NCBI GenBank assembly: GCA_027531145.1
Contig: JAPZRF010000004.1
Span: 124,001-188,000 of the forward strand
Source: Brevundimonas sp.
Lineage (GTDB): Bacteria > Pseudomonadota > Alphaproteobacteria > Caulobacterales > Caulobacteraceae
Direction: 5' to 3'
DNA length: 64,000 nt
Part shown: piece after piece, positions 56,416 to 64,000 of the stretch
Position numbering within the stretch: the first letter of the stretch is position 1
How the letters are laid out: every line of letters begins with the position of its first letter
Translations under genes and position numbers: made by a program
Notes under the pieces: model-generated
The model's database searches: none
Told to the model about the DNA's origin: nothing
What the model saw: only the letters and a program-made list of their open reading frames with translations

Positions 56416-59400
56416 TCCGCCTCCCCGCACCCCCCGTGATCGCCTGCCCGACCGACCAGGACTTCGACCCGGCCGCCTACCGCGCCGCACGCGACGCTTT
56501 GGCCGGAGCCCATGCCTATGATCCCGCATCGGAGCACGATGCCTGCGGCGTCGGCCTCGTCGCCGCCATCGACGGCCAGCCCCGCCGCGAGGTGGTCGAG
56601 CTCGCTCTGAAGGCCCTCAAGGCCATCTTTCACCGCGGCGCGGTGGACGCCGACGGACGCTCGGGCGACGGTGCCGGGATCCTGATCGGCCTGCCCCGCT
56701 ACTTCTTCGCCGCCCAGGTGCGCGACACCGGCCACGAGCCGCGCGACACGCCGATTTGCGTCGGCATGGTGTTCCTGCCGCGCCTCGATCTTGGAGCCCA
56801 GGAGCGCGCCCGGACCATCGTCGAGGGCGAGGTGCTGAAGGCGGGCTTCTATCTGTACGGTTGGCGTCAGGTGCCGCACCGGATCGAGGCGCTCGGCACC
56901 CGGGCCGCCGCCACCCGACCCGAGGTCGAGCAGGTCATGCTGGCCGCGCCGGAGGGCCTGACTGGCGAGGCCCTGGAGCGTCAGCTCTATCTCGTGCGCC
57001 GCCGCATCGAGAAGCGTGCCCAGGCCAAGGGGCTATCGGACTTCTACATCTGCTCCCTGTCGGCTCGTTCGGTCATCTACAAGGGCATGATGCTGGCCGA
57101 GGCGCTGGACGACTACTATCCGGACCTGCTGGACCCGCGTGTCACCGCCAGCGTCGCCCTGTTCCACCAGCGCTACTCCACCAACACCTTCCCGGAATGG
57201 CGGCTGGCGCAGCCGTTCCGGATGCTGGCGCACAACGGCGAGATCAACACGCTGCGCGGCAACGCCAATTGGATGAAGAGCCATGAAATCCGTATGGCAG
57301 CCGACGCCTTCGGCGACGATCAGGCGGCGGTGAAGCCGGTCATCCAGGCGTCCGGCTCGGACTCCGCGGCGCTGGACAACGTCTTCGAGGTGCTGGTTCA
57401 CGCCGGGCGTCCGGCCCCGATGGTCAAAGCCCTGCTGATCCCCGAGGCGCGCGTCGAGGGGGTGATGAAGCCCGAGCATCAGGCCCTCTTCGAGTACTGC
57501 AACGCCGTCATGGAGCCTTGGGACGGCCCGGCCGCCGTCTGCGCCACCGACGGGCGCTGGGTCGTCGCCGGCAAGGACCGCAACGGCCTGCGCCCGCTGC
57601 GTCTGGCCCGGACAACGGACGGCCTGCTTGTCTGCGGCTCCGAAGCCGGGATGACCGGTGTGGCCGAGGACCGCATCGAACAGCGGCTGCACATCGGCCC
57701 CGGCCGCATGGTCGCGGTCGATTTGGAGTCCGGCCGCTTCTACGATGAGGCCGAGCTGGTCGACCGGCTGGCCGAAGATCACCCCTACCGCGAATGGCTC
57801 GGCAACATGGTCGAGCTGGAAGGCCGGATCGGCCCCGGCGATGAGCCGCGGCGTCTGTCGGGCGAGGCCCTGGTGCGGGCGCAGCTGGCTGTAAGCTGGA
57901 CAGAGGAGGACATCGAGGCCCTGCTCGACCCCATGGCCGGCTCCGGCAAGGAAGCGGTCGGCTCGATGGGTGACGACGCCCCGCCGACGGTGCTCTCCGA
58001 GATCGACCGGCCCTTCAGCCACTACTTCCGGCAGGCCTTCGCCCAGGTCACCAATCCGCCGATCGATTCGCTTCGCGAGGCCGGGGCGATGAGTCTGAAG
58101 ACGCGGTTCAAGAACCTCGGCAACATCCTCGCCCAGGACGAGACCCAGACGCAGGTGTTCGTACTCGAGAGCCCGGTGCTCACGACCGGCATGTACACGC
58201 GCATGGTGGATGAGGTCGGCGCGGGCGCGACCGGGGCGATCGACTGCACCTTCGACACACCGCCGGCCGGCGCACACTCGGGCGCGACCCTCGACGCGGC
58301 GCTGGAACGGATCCGCAGCGAGGCGTCAGAGCAAGCGCGCCAAGGGGCCGCCCTGCTGGTCCTGACCGACGAGCACACCGGACCCGACCGGCCGATGATC
58401 CCGATGATCCTCGCCGTGGCCGCGGTGCACTCCCGCCTTGTCGAGGCAGGCCTGCGCTCGTTCGTGTCGCTCGTGGTCCGCACGTCGGAGACGCTCGACT
58501 CGCACGGGTTCGCGGTGATGGTTGGCTGCGGGGCCACGGCGGTGAACGCCTGGCTGGCGCAGGAGACCTTCCAGGCGCGACTGGAGGCCGGCCGCTACCC
58601 CGGCCTCTCGCTGCGGGACGTGTGCCTCAACTACAAGCGCGCCATCGAGGCGGGCCTGATGAAGATCCTCGCCAAGAAGGGCATCTCGGTCATCTCGGCC
58701 TATCGCGGCGGCTATGAATTCGAGGCCCTGGGCCTGTCCCGTTCGCTCGCAGCGGAGTTCTTCCCCGGCATGACGTCGCGCATCTCCGGCATCGGCCTGC
58801 CCGGTCTGGAGCAGAAGGCCGTTCGCCAGAATTCGGCGGCCTACGACGCCGAACGTGTGCGGCTGCCCATCGGCGGGGCGCACCGGATCCGCGCGGGGCA
58901 GGAAAGCCACGCCTGGGACGCCGAGACCATCCACCGCCTCCAGGACGCCACGACCCGAAACGATTACAAGCGCTTCAAGGCCTATTCGCGCCGGGTGCGC
59001 GAACAGCCGGCGACCTTCCTGCGCGACCTGCTCGACTTCCGCGAGCCGGCCCAGACGGTTCAGATCGACGAGGTCGAGAGCGTCAACGAGGTGCGCAAGC
59101 GCTTCGTCACCCCGGGTATGAGCCTCGGGGCTCTGAGCCCTGAGGCGCACGAGACCCTGAACATCGCCATGAACCGGATCGGGGCCCGCTCGGTCTCCGG
59201 CGAGGGGGGCGAGGACCCCGAGCGCTACGTCACCCGCCCCAACGGCGACAACCCGAACAGCGCGGTCAAGCAGGTCGCCTCCGGTCGCTTCGGCGTCACC
59301 GCCGAGTACCTGAACAAGTGCCGCGAGATCGAGATCAAGGTGGCGCAAGGGGCCAAGCCCGGCGAGGGCGGCCAGCTACCCGGCTTCAAGGTCACCGGGT

Positions 59401-60944
59401 TCATCGCCCGGATGCGCCACGCCACGCCCGGCGTGGGCCTGATCAGCCCGCCGCCGCACCACGACATCTATTCGATCGAGGACCTCGCCCAGCTCATCTA
59501 TGACCTGAAGCAGATCAATCCCGACGCCCGGGTGACGGTGAAGCTGGTCGCCGCCTCCGGCATCGGGGCCGTGGCTGCCGGGGTGGCCAAGGCCAAGGCC
59601 GACGTGATCCTGATCTCGGGCCACAACGGCGGCACCGGGGCCTCGGCCATGGGCTCGATCAAGCACGCCGGCATGCCCTGGGAGATGGGCCTCGCCGAAG
59701 CGCACCAGGTGCTCAGCCTGAACGGCCTGCGCAACCATGTGCGGTTACGCACCGACGGGGGCATCCGTACCGGGCGCGACGTGGTCATCGCCGCCCTGCT
59801 CGGGGCCGAGGAGTACGGCATCGGCACCGCCAGCCTGATCGCGGTCGGCTGCCTGATGGTTCGCCAGTGCCATTCCAACACCTGCCCGGTCGGCGTCTGC
59901 GTGCAGGACGAGCGCTTGCGCGCCCTGTTCACCGGGACCGCGGACAAGGTCGTAAACCTGTTCACCTTCATCGCCGAGGAGACACGTGAGGTGCTCGCCT
60001 CGCTGGGGCTGCGCTCGCTGGACGAGGCGGTCGGCCGAACGGACCTGCTGCGGCAGGTGTCGCGCGGCTCGTCGCATCTCGACGATCTCGACCTCAATCC
60101 GCTGCTGGTGCGAGTGAGCGGCCAGCTGAACCCGCAGCGCGGGCCGGAGACGGCGCGCAATCCGGTGCCGGACACCCTCGACGCCCTGATCGTGCGCGAC
60201 GCCGCCCCGCTGCTGGACCGCGGCGAGAAGATGCAGCTGACCTATTCGGTGCGAAACACCCAGCGGGCCATCGGCACGCGCACCTCCTCGCACATCGTAC
60301 GGCGCTTCGGCGATCGCCTGCCCGACGGCCAGCTGACCCTGGCGCTCAGGGGCTCGGTCGGCCAGTCAATGGCCGCCTGGGGCATGAAGGGGCTGCGCAT
60401 CGAGCTGGATGGCGAGGCCAATGACTATGTCGGCAAGGGCCTGTCGGGCGCGCATCTGATCATCCGTCCGACCACCTGGCAGCCGGGGCAGGCGATCGTC
60501 GGCAACACCGCCCTGTACGGTGCCACCTCCGGTGCCCTGCTGGCGGCGGGCGTCGCTGGCGAGCGCTTCGCCGTGCGCAACTCGGGAGCCATGGCTGTCG
60601 TCGAGGGCGTCGGGGCCCATGGCTGCGAGTACATGACCGGCGGCACCGTGGTGGTGCTGGGCCGGGTCGGCTGGAACTTTGGAGCCGGCATGTCCGGCGG
60701 CGAGGCCTTCATCCTGCAGGATCAGCCGGATCTGGAGGCGCACCTCAACGCCGAGGGCGTGATGGCGGTGCCGGTGCATGGCGAGGCGGGCACCCGCCTC
60801 AGCGGGCTCGTCGAGCGGCACGCCCGCGAGACCGGATCACCGCTGGCCCGCCGCTTGCTGGAAAGCTGGCCCGAGTCGCAGACGCGTTTCGTTCAGGTGC
60901 TGCCGCGCGAAGCCGCCAAGGCCCACGCCAGAAAGCGAGCCTGA
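56412..60944 (+). CDS. gltB: glutamate synthase large (alpha) subunit
   Basis: Converts glutamine and 2-oxoglutarate to two glutamates, 1510 residues. Class II amidotransferase domain with the nucleophile Cys45 (HDACGVGLVAA), to be exposed by removal of a 44-residue propeptide; FMN-binding synthase domain (about 850-1230) with GAKPGEGGQLPG and SGHNGGTGAS; 3Fe-4S cluster CLMVRQCHSNTCPVGVC near 1146-1162; and the C-terminal beta-helix with repeated GAxxG turns. Overlaps gltD by four bases. Confidence 0.97.
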   Translation: MIRLPAPPVIACPTDQDFDPAAYRAARDALAGAHAYDPASEHDACGVGLVAAIDGQPRREVVELALKALKAIFHRGAVDADGRSGDGAGILIGLPRYFFAAQVRDTGHEPRDTPICVGMVFLPRLDLGAQERARTIVEGEVLKAGFYLYGWRQVPHRIEALGTRAAATRPEVEQVMLAAPEGLTGEALERQLYLVRRRIEKRAQAKGLSDFYICSLSARSVIYKGMMLAEALDDYYPDLLDPRVTASVALFHQRYSTNTFPEWRLAQPFRMLAHNGEINTLRGNANWMKSHEIRMAADAFGDDQAAVKPVIQASGSDSAALDNVFEVLVHAGRPAPMVKALLIPEARVEGVMKPEHQALFEYCNAVMEPWDGPAAVCATDGRWVVAGKDRNGLRPLRLARTTDGLLVCGSEAGMTGVAEDRIEQRLHIGPGRMVAVDLESGRFYDEAELVDRLAEDHPYREWLGNMVELEGRIGPGDEPRRLSGEALVRAQLAVSWTEEDIEALLDPMAGSGKEAVGSMGDDAPPTVLSEIDRPFSHYFRQAFAQVTNPPIDSLREAGAMSLKTRFKNLGNILAQDETQTQVFVLESPVLTTGMYTRMVDEVGAGATGAIDCTFDTPPAGAHSGATLDAALERIRSEASEQARQGAALLVLTDEHTGPDRPMIPMILAVAAVHSRLVEAGLRSFVSLVVRTSETLDSHGFAVMVGCGATAVNAWLAQETFQARLEAGRYPGLSLRDVCLNYKRAIEAGLMKILAKKGISVISAYRGGYEFEALGLSRSLAAEFFPGMTSRISGIGLPGLEQKAVRQNSAAYDAERVRLPIGGAHRIRAGQESHAWDAETIHRLQDATTRNDYKRFKAYSRRVREQPATFLRDLLDFREPAQTVQIDEVESVNEVRKRFVTPGMSLGALSPEAHETLNIAMNRIGARSVSGEGGEDPERYVTRPNGDNPNSAVKQVASGRFGVTAEYLNKCREIEIKVAQGAKPGEGGQLPGFKVTGFIARMRHATPGVGLISPPPHHDIYSIEDLAQLIYDLKQINPDARVTVKLVAASGIGAVAAGVAKAKADVILISGHNGGTGASAMGSIKHAGMPWEMGLAEAHQVLSLNGLRNHVRLRTDGGIRTGRDVVIAALLGAEEYGIGTASLIAVGCLMVRQCHSNTCPVGVCVQDERLRALFTGTADKVVNLFTFIAEETREVLASLGLRSLDEAVGRTDLLRQVSRGSSHLDDLDLNPLLVRVSGQLNPQRGPETARNPVPDTLDALIVRDAAPLLDRGEKMQLTYSVRNTQRAIGTRTSSHIVRRFGDRLPDGQLTLALRGSVGQSMAAWGMKGLRIELDGEANDYVGKGLSGAHLIIRPTTWQPGQAIVGNTALYGATSGALLAAGVAGERFAVRNSGAMAVVEGVGAHGCEYMTGGTVVVLGRVGWNFGAGMSGGEAFILQDQPDLEAHLNAEGVMAVPVHGEAGTRLSGLVERHARETGSPLARRLLESWPESQTRFVQVLPREAAKAHARKRA

Positions 60945-60956
60945 CGGGCGCGCGTA

Positions 60957-61979
60957 CTACCGGGTCAGCGGCCGCGCCAGCATGGCCCTCAACCGGGCCA
61001 GGGCCTCGGGCGTCATCGGCCCGAACAGACCGCGGGCGTCCTCGGGGATGTGCGCCATCGGCTCGCCGCCGGTCTGGAAAATGTAATGATCGAAGAACAC
61101 CCGCCACGCCTCGCGCTCGCGCGGCGGCAGGTCGCGCAGCGTCAACAGGGCGTGGAACAGGGTGAACATTGGCGTGGTCAGCCACTGCGGCCCGTCGCGC
61201 CACCAGAAGTTCACCATCGCCCCGACCGGCTCGAGTGACCCGACATTGTGGAACCACAGGCTGGGGACATAGATGGCGTCGCCCGGTGCCAGCTCGGCCA
61301 CCTCGGCCTCGGCCCAGGCTTCGGCGAAGCGCGGAAACCGCTCAAGATCGGGCGCGTCGACATCGACAAGGCTGATCGGCTGGCCAGCGAGGGTGAAGTC
61401 GAGCGGCCCGACATAGAGATTGGCCACCTGCGTCGTCGGGAACAGGACGAAGCGCCGCCGCCCGGCGATGACGCAGGCGAGGTTCTGCGGCAAGTCCCAA
61501 TGGGTCGCCGTCGTCGACCGGTTGCCGACCCAGAGCGAGGTCAGACGTTCGCGCGCCGGATCCAGCAGCGGCATGGGATTGGCCTCGGCCAGGCCAGGCA
61601 GGCAGAGCGGTGCCGGCACGCCCCCGGCGTAGACGGACGCCGGCTGCGACTCCCCGGCCAGCGCCAGCATCTCGTCAAGTAGCGTCGTCAGGCCCATCTG
61701 CACCGGGCCGTGATTCCGCCCTTTCAGATCGTCCGAGTAGCTGTACCGTCCCTGCACCTCCGGCGCGGCGCGAAACACCTGCACCGGCCGGCCGGCGTCG
61801 AGGCCCGCCAGATAGGACCGCAGGCCCTTCGGCGTCTGCCCGGCCGCCACCGCCGGCCAGTCGGCCACGAGCCCCTCCAGCACCACCGGCCGCCCGGCAG
61901 GCACGATCTCGGCCTCGAAACGGGCACGGTCGACGCCGCGCAGCCGCGGCAGGGGACGGGGGGATGGCAGAGGGCTCAT
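60957..61979 (-). CDS. cupin-like (JmjC-type) 2-oxoglutarate/Fe(II) oxygenase
   Basis: 340 residues of the Cupin_8 family. The iron triad is complete: His160 and Asp162 (THWDLPQN) and His244 (LWFHNVG), with the RYSYSDDLKG-like segment before it. Homologues hydroxylate proteins or small molecules; the target here is unknown. The C-terminal helical part (FHALLTLRDLPPREREAWR) resembles the dimerisation region of FIH-like enzymes. It is convergent with gltB. Confidence 0.85.
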   Translation of the reverse strand: MSPLPSPRPLPRLRGVDRARFEAEIVPAGRPVVLEGLVADWPAVAAGQTPKGLRSYLAGLDAGRPVQVFRAAPEVQGRYSYSDDLKGRNHGPVQMGLTTLLDEMLALAGESQPASVYAGGVPAPLCLPGLAEANPMPLLDPARERLTSLWVGNRSTTATHWDLPQNLACVIAGRRRFVLFPTTQVANLYVGPLDFTLAGQPISLVDVDAPDLERFPRFAEAWAEAEVAELAPGDAIYVPSLWFHNVGSLEPVGAMVNFWWRDGPQWLTTPMFTLFHALLTLRDLPPREREAWRVFFDHYIFQTGGEPMAHIPEDARGLFGPMTPEALARLRAMLARPLTR

Positions 61980-62027
61980 GGTCGCGGACTCAGGGGTGGA
62001 CCGGCGACGGCGTCAAGGACTAGGTGG

Positions 62028-62738
62028 ATGGCCATGCGCGCGCCCTCGCCCTTCGACGCCCGACAGGACCTGGCCGACGCCCCGGCCACGAGCCGGCGCT
62101 TGCGGCCGAAGGACGCCGCCACCCTGATCCTCGTCCGCCAGACCCGGGGGGTGCCCGAAGTCCTGATGGGTCGCCGCGCGCCGGGCCATGTGTTCATGGC
62201 CTCGAAGTGGGTGTTTCCCGGCGGCCGCATCGAGCGGGCCGATTTCGGCGCGGCCTCCGCCACCGATCTCGCCGCCGAGGTCGCCGCCCGGCTGGAGCGC
62301 GAGACGGCACCGCGGCGTGCGCGGGCGCTGGCCCTCGCCGCCGTCCGCGAGACCTTCGAGGAAACCGGACTGATCCTCGGGCGACCGGCCCCGCCGGCCT
62401 CGGTCGCGGGTCCATGGCGGGCCTTCCGCCAGTCCGGTGCCCTGCCCGACCTGGCCGCCCTCACCTATGTGGCGCGCGCCATCACCCCGCCGGGGCGCAC
62501 GCGCCGCTTCGACGCGCGCTTCTTCATGGCCGACGGCAAGACCCTGCTGGCCCACGGCGCGGCCTCCGGGGAGCTGGATGAGGTCGCCTGGCTGCCTCTG
62601 CCGGAGGCCCGCGCCCTCGACCTGCCGGCCATTACCCGATTTGTCCTCAGCGAGGTGGCGGCGAGACTCGACGAGGACCCTCGCCCCCTGCCCTTTGTGC
62701 GCTGGCGCCACGGGCACCACGCTGTAGACTACGACTGA
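62028..62738 (+). CDS. Nudix hydrolase with insertion
   Basis: 236 residues. The Nudix core REtfEEtGLI is intact (AVRETFEETGLI near 108), but the usual spacing between the first Gly-Gly (WVFPGGRIE) and the RE helix is lengthened by about 30 residues, as in the NUDT19/NUDT8-like group, whose substrates include CoA derivatives. Acts on a nucleoside diphosphate linked to another moiety. ATG 62028 is preceded by GGTGG; a second ATG follows two codons later. Confidence 0.87.
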   Translation: MAMRAPSPFDARQDLADAPATSRRLRPKDAATLILVRQTRGVPEVLMGRRAPGHVFMASKWVFPGGRIERADFGAASATDLAAEVAARLERETAPRRARALALAAVRETFEETGLILGRPAPPASVAGPWRAFRQSGALPDLAALTYVARAITPPGRTRRFDARFFMADGKTLLAHGAASGELDEVAWLPLPEARALDLPAITRFVLSEVAARLDEDPRPLPFVRWRHGHHAVDYD

Positions 62739-63314
62739 TCAGTCCGCGAGCGGCCGCGTGAGGTCGAACTCGACCCGCAGGAAGCGTCCTGACGGACGGC
62801 GCAGCTCGTAGGCGAAGATGTCGCCGGGGCGGACGTCCACGGACCAGACATTGGTGGTGGAAGCCTCGGCCCCGCCCTCCCGGAACATGGCGATCGACTC
62901 GGCGTCCACCGGAAAGCTCTGCCGCTCCGCCGTGCCCGGAGCAACAGTGTCGCCGCCGTACATGTGCCAGCCGTGGATCTCGCCCTGCGGGTCGCGGTGA
63001 TCGTGCTTCAGTCGGAGGCCGGTGTCGGTGCGGGTGATCACCCAGCGTCGCGAACGATCCTCGCCCACGGCGAAGGGGATGCCGATCTCGTCGGGCGCGC
63101 AGTCACGCACGTGCATGACGAGAAGGCTGCTGCGGAAGTCGTCGTCGACCGGATCGGTCGTCACCACACGTCCTTCGAACCGCTGGCCGCACAAGGCATT
63201 GAGGCGCGCCAGGAAGGCGTCCCGGGGCAAGTCTGCGGGAGCCGTGCTGGCGCAGGCTGACAGAAGGACTGCTATCGCAGGGGCCAAAGCGCCGGGGGCG
63301 AAGGAGGCGAGCAT
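62739..63314 (-). CDS. lipoprotein of unknown function
   Basis: 191 residues with signal AIAVLLSAC and lipobox LSAC; the mature part has PRDAFLARLNALCGQRFEGRVV near the start and VWSVDVRPGDIFAYELRRP near the end. I recognise no named family, though it resembles secreted proteins that precede a DUF-type beta fold. I start at ATG 63314 (AGGA eight bases before); ATG 63323 is the alternative. Its stop touches the Nudix stop (TGATCA). Confidence 0.75.
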   Translation of the reverse strand: MLASFAPGALAPAIAVLLSACASTAPADLPRDAFLARLNALCGQRFEGRVVTTDPVDDDFRSSLLVMHVRDCAPDEIGIPFAVGEDRSRRWVITRTDTGLRLKHDHRDPQGEIHGWHMYGGDTVAPGTAERQSFPVDAESIAMFREGGAEASTTNVWSVDVRPGDIFAYELRRPSGRFLRVEFDLTRPLAD

Positions 63315-63576
63315 GGACGCCATCCTGACCCCGAAACTGCGCCGAAGCCAACCCCTGGATCAGGATTCCGCACTCCATCTGGCGACTGTCACGGTTGAGG
63401 CGATCAAGACATCGCTGGAGCGGACGTTTCGGCGTGCCGCGCCGGTCGAGACGGTATGGGGAAGTCCCGAGGCTCCCCTTTCCGGGATCGTGGTCCTCCC
63501 ACCCTCATCCAGACCCTGGTTGCGCGATCCACTCCTCCAGCAGCGGTTCGCGTCTGAGCCGCCCGGCGAACCATAA
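63313..63576 (+). CDS. possible 87-residue protein, start overlapping the divergent lipoprotein gene
   Basis: Begins at ATG 63313 behind AAGGAGG five bases upstream, an excellent ribosome site, and has PKLRRSQPLDQDSALHLATV then LERTFRRAA near its middle. The 3' 72 bases overlap the LysR-type gene on the other strand. The ATG shares the CATG of the lipoprotein start on the opposite strand. No family recognised; may be spurious. Confidence 0.3.
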   Translation: MDAILTPKLRRSQPLDQDSALHLATVTVEAIKTSLERTFRRAAPVETVWGSPEAPLSGIVVLPPSSRPWLRDPLLQQRFASEPPGEP

Positions 63577-64000
63577 CCCGGCCTGGCCCAGTTCTCGGGA
63601 GCGATGGGCCAGGACGAAATGCGCCTCGGGGCGCGGTTGCTGGACCTCCAGTCGCAGCAGGGTTCCCCGCTCGAACTCAGGCTTGGCCAGAAAGCGCGGC
63701 ACGAAGCCGACGCCGAGTCCAGCCCTTTGAGCTTCGAGCTTCGCCGTCATGTTGGGAACCGTGAGCGTCTCCTGGCCGGCGAGCAGGCCGTACGTCCGCG
63801 CGGGACGGGCGCGCGAGCTGTCAGCGATGATCACTGCGCGGTGCGGCAGCACCTCAGACTCCGGCAAGGGCGATCCCGAGACGCCAGCATAGTCGGCCAG
63901 GGGGTGGCCGGGGGCGACTGCGAAGTCGAAAGCAACGGTTCCGAGCGGGAGGACGGCATATCCCCCGCCGGAAGGAATCCCTCCCGCGCCGAGGCCGGCG
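63505..64000 (-). CDS. LysR-type transcriptional regulator, C-terminal part
   Basis: The frame is open to the window edge, so only the last 165 residues of the effector-binding domain are present. FDFAVAPGHPLADYAG, LTVPNMTAKLEAQRAGLGVGFVPRFLA and the final LRREPLLEEWI are LysR substrate-domain features. The DNA-binding helix-turn-helix lies outside the window, so target genes cannot be judged. Confidence 0.9.
   Translation of the reverse strand, partial: AGLGAGGIPSGGGYAVLPLGTVAFDFAVAPGHPLADYAGVSGSPLPESEVLPHRAVIIADSSRARPARTYGLLAGQETLTVPNMTAKLEAQRAGLGVGFVPRFLAKPEFERGTLLRLEVQQPRPEAHFVLAHRSRELGQAGLWFAGRLRREPLLEEWIAQPGSG

Overview
This window looks like chromosomal DNA of a free-living alphaproteobacterium of the Caulobacterales, probably Brevundimonas-like. 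The grounds are uniformly high GC with strong G/C at third codon positions, the short alphaproteobacterial ProS, RNase J, the nuoN-birA-coaX-rnj and proS-lolC/E-lolD strings, a CicA-type phosphatase lying antisense between clpP and clpX, and a tiny SOS gene beside dnaE that matches Caulobacter sidA in length, topology and setting. Genus is inferred from gene order, not from a marker gene. I see no prophage, IS element, CRISPR array, rRNA or origin; the content is mostly core genome with small accessory genes threaded through it.

Layout. 1-929 (+): 3' end of a class I PHA synthase gene and a small membrane protein. 936-5971 (-): dnaE, a Sua5/YrdC threonylcarbamoyl-AMP synthase and a Tat-exported lipoprotein MsrB. 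5972-6470: a convergent pair of palindromic repeats, then a 31-residue sidA-like gene under two LexA boxes. 6471-11376 (-): an unknown membrane protein, lolD, lolC/E, proS, a DUF1467 protein and methylmalonyl-CoA epimerase. 11604-12242 (+): an isolated exported intradiol dioxygenase. 12248-32853 (-): one 20 kb transcription unit running nuoA to nuoN and on into birA, coaX and rnj, joined mostly by overlapping stop/start codons. At least seven small non-nuo genes sit between nuo genes, NuoF has a long N-terminal extension and NuoL has a histidine-rich loop.

33052-40035: an AbgT-family transporter (+), tRNA-Asp, a GT4 glycosyltransferase (-), a 1128-residue autotransporter with acidic DxDxDG repeats (+), tRNA-Val (-) and a hairpin repeat also found in part near 11.46 kb. 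40197-47297: the proteostasis block tig-clpP-(cicA on the other strand)-clpX-lon. 47466-53224: an MBL hydrolase, a fused EgtB-EgtD gene for ergothioneine, an acyl-CoA dehydrogenase, an SCP2 protein and a TorF-type outer-membrane protein. 53316-60944: ammonium uptake and assimilation (amtB diverging from gltD-gltB). 60957-64000: a JmjC-like cupin protein, a Nudix hydrolase, a lipoprotein and the 3' end of a LysR-type regulator gene.

The genes group into respiration (complex I with cofactor genes birA and coaX), replication and damage response (dnaE with sidA), protein quality control, envelope lipoprotein export (Lol), nitrogen assimilation and redox defence (MsrB, ergothioneine). The observations most worth following are the sidA-like gene with its double operator, the extra genes and extensions inside the nuo operon, and the EgtB-EgtD fusion.
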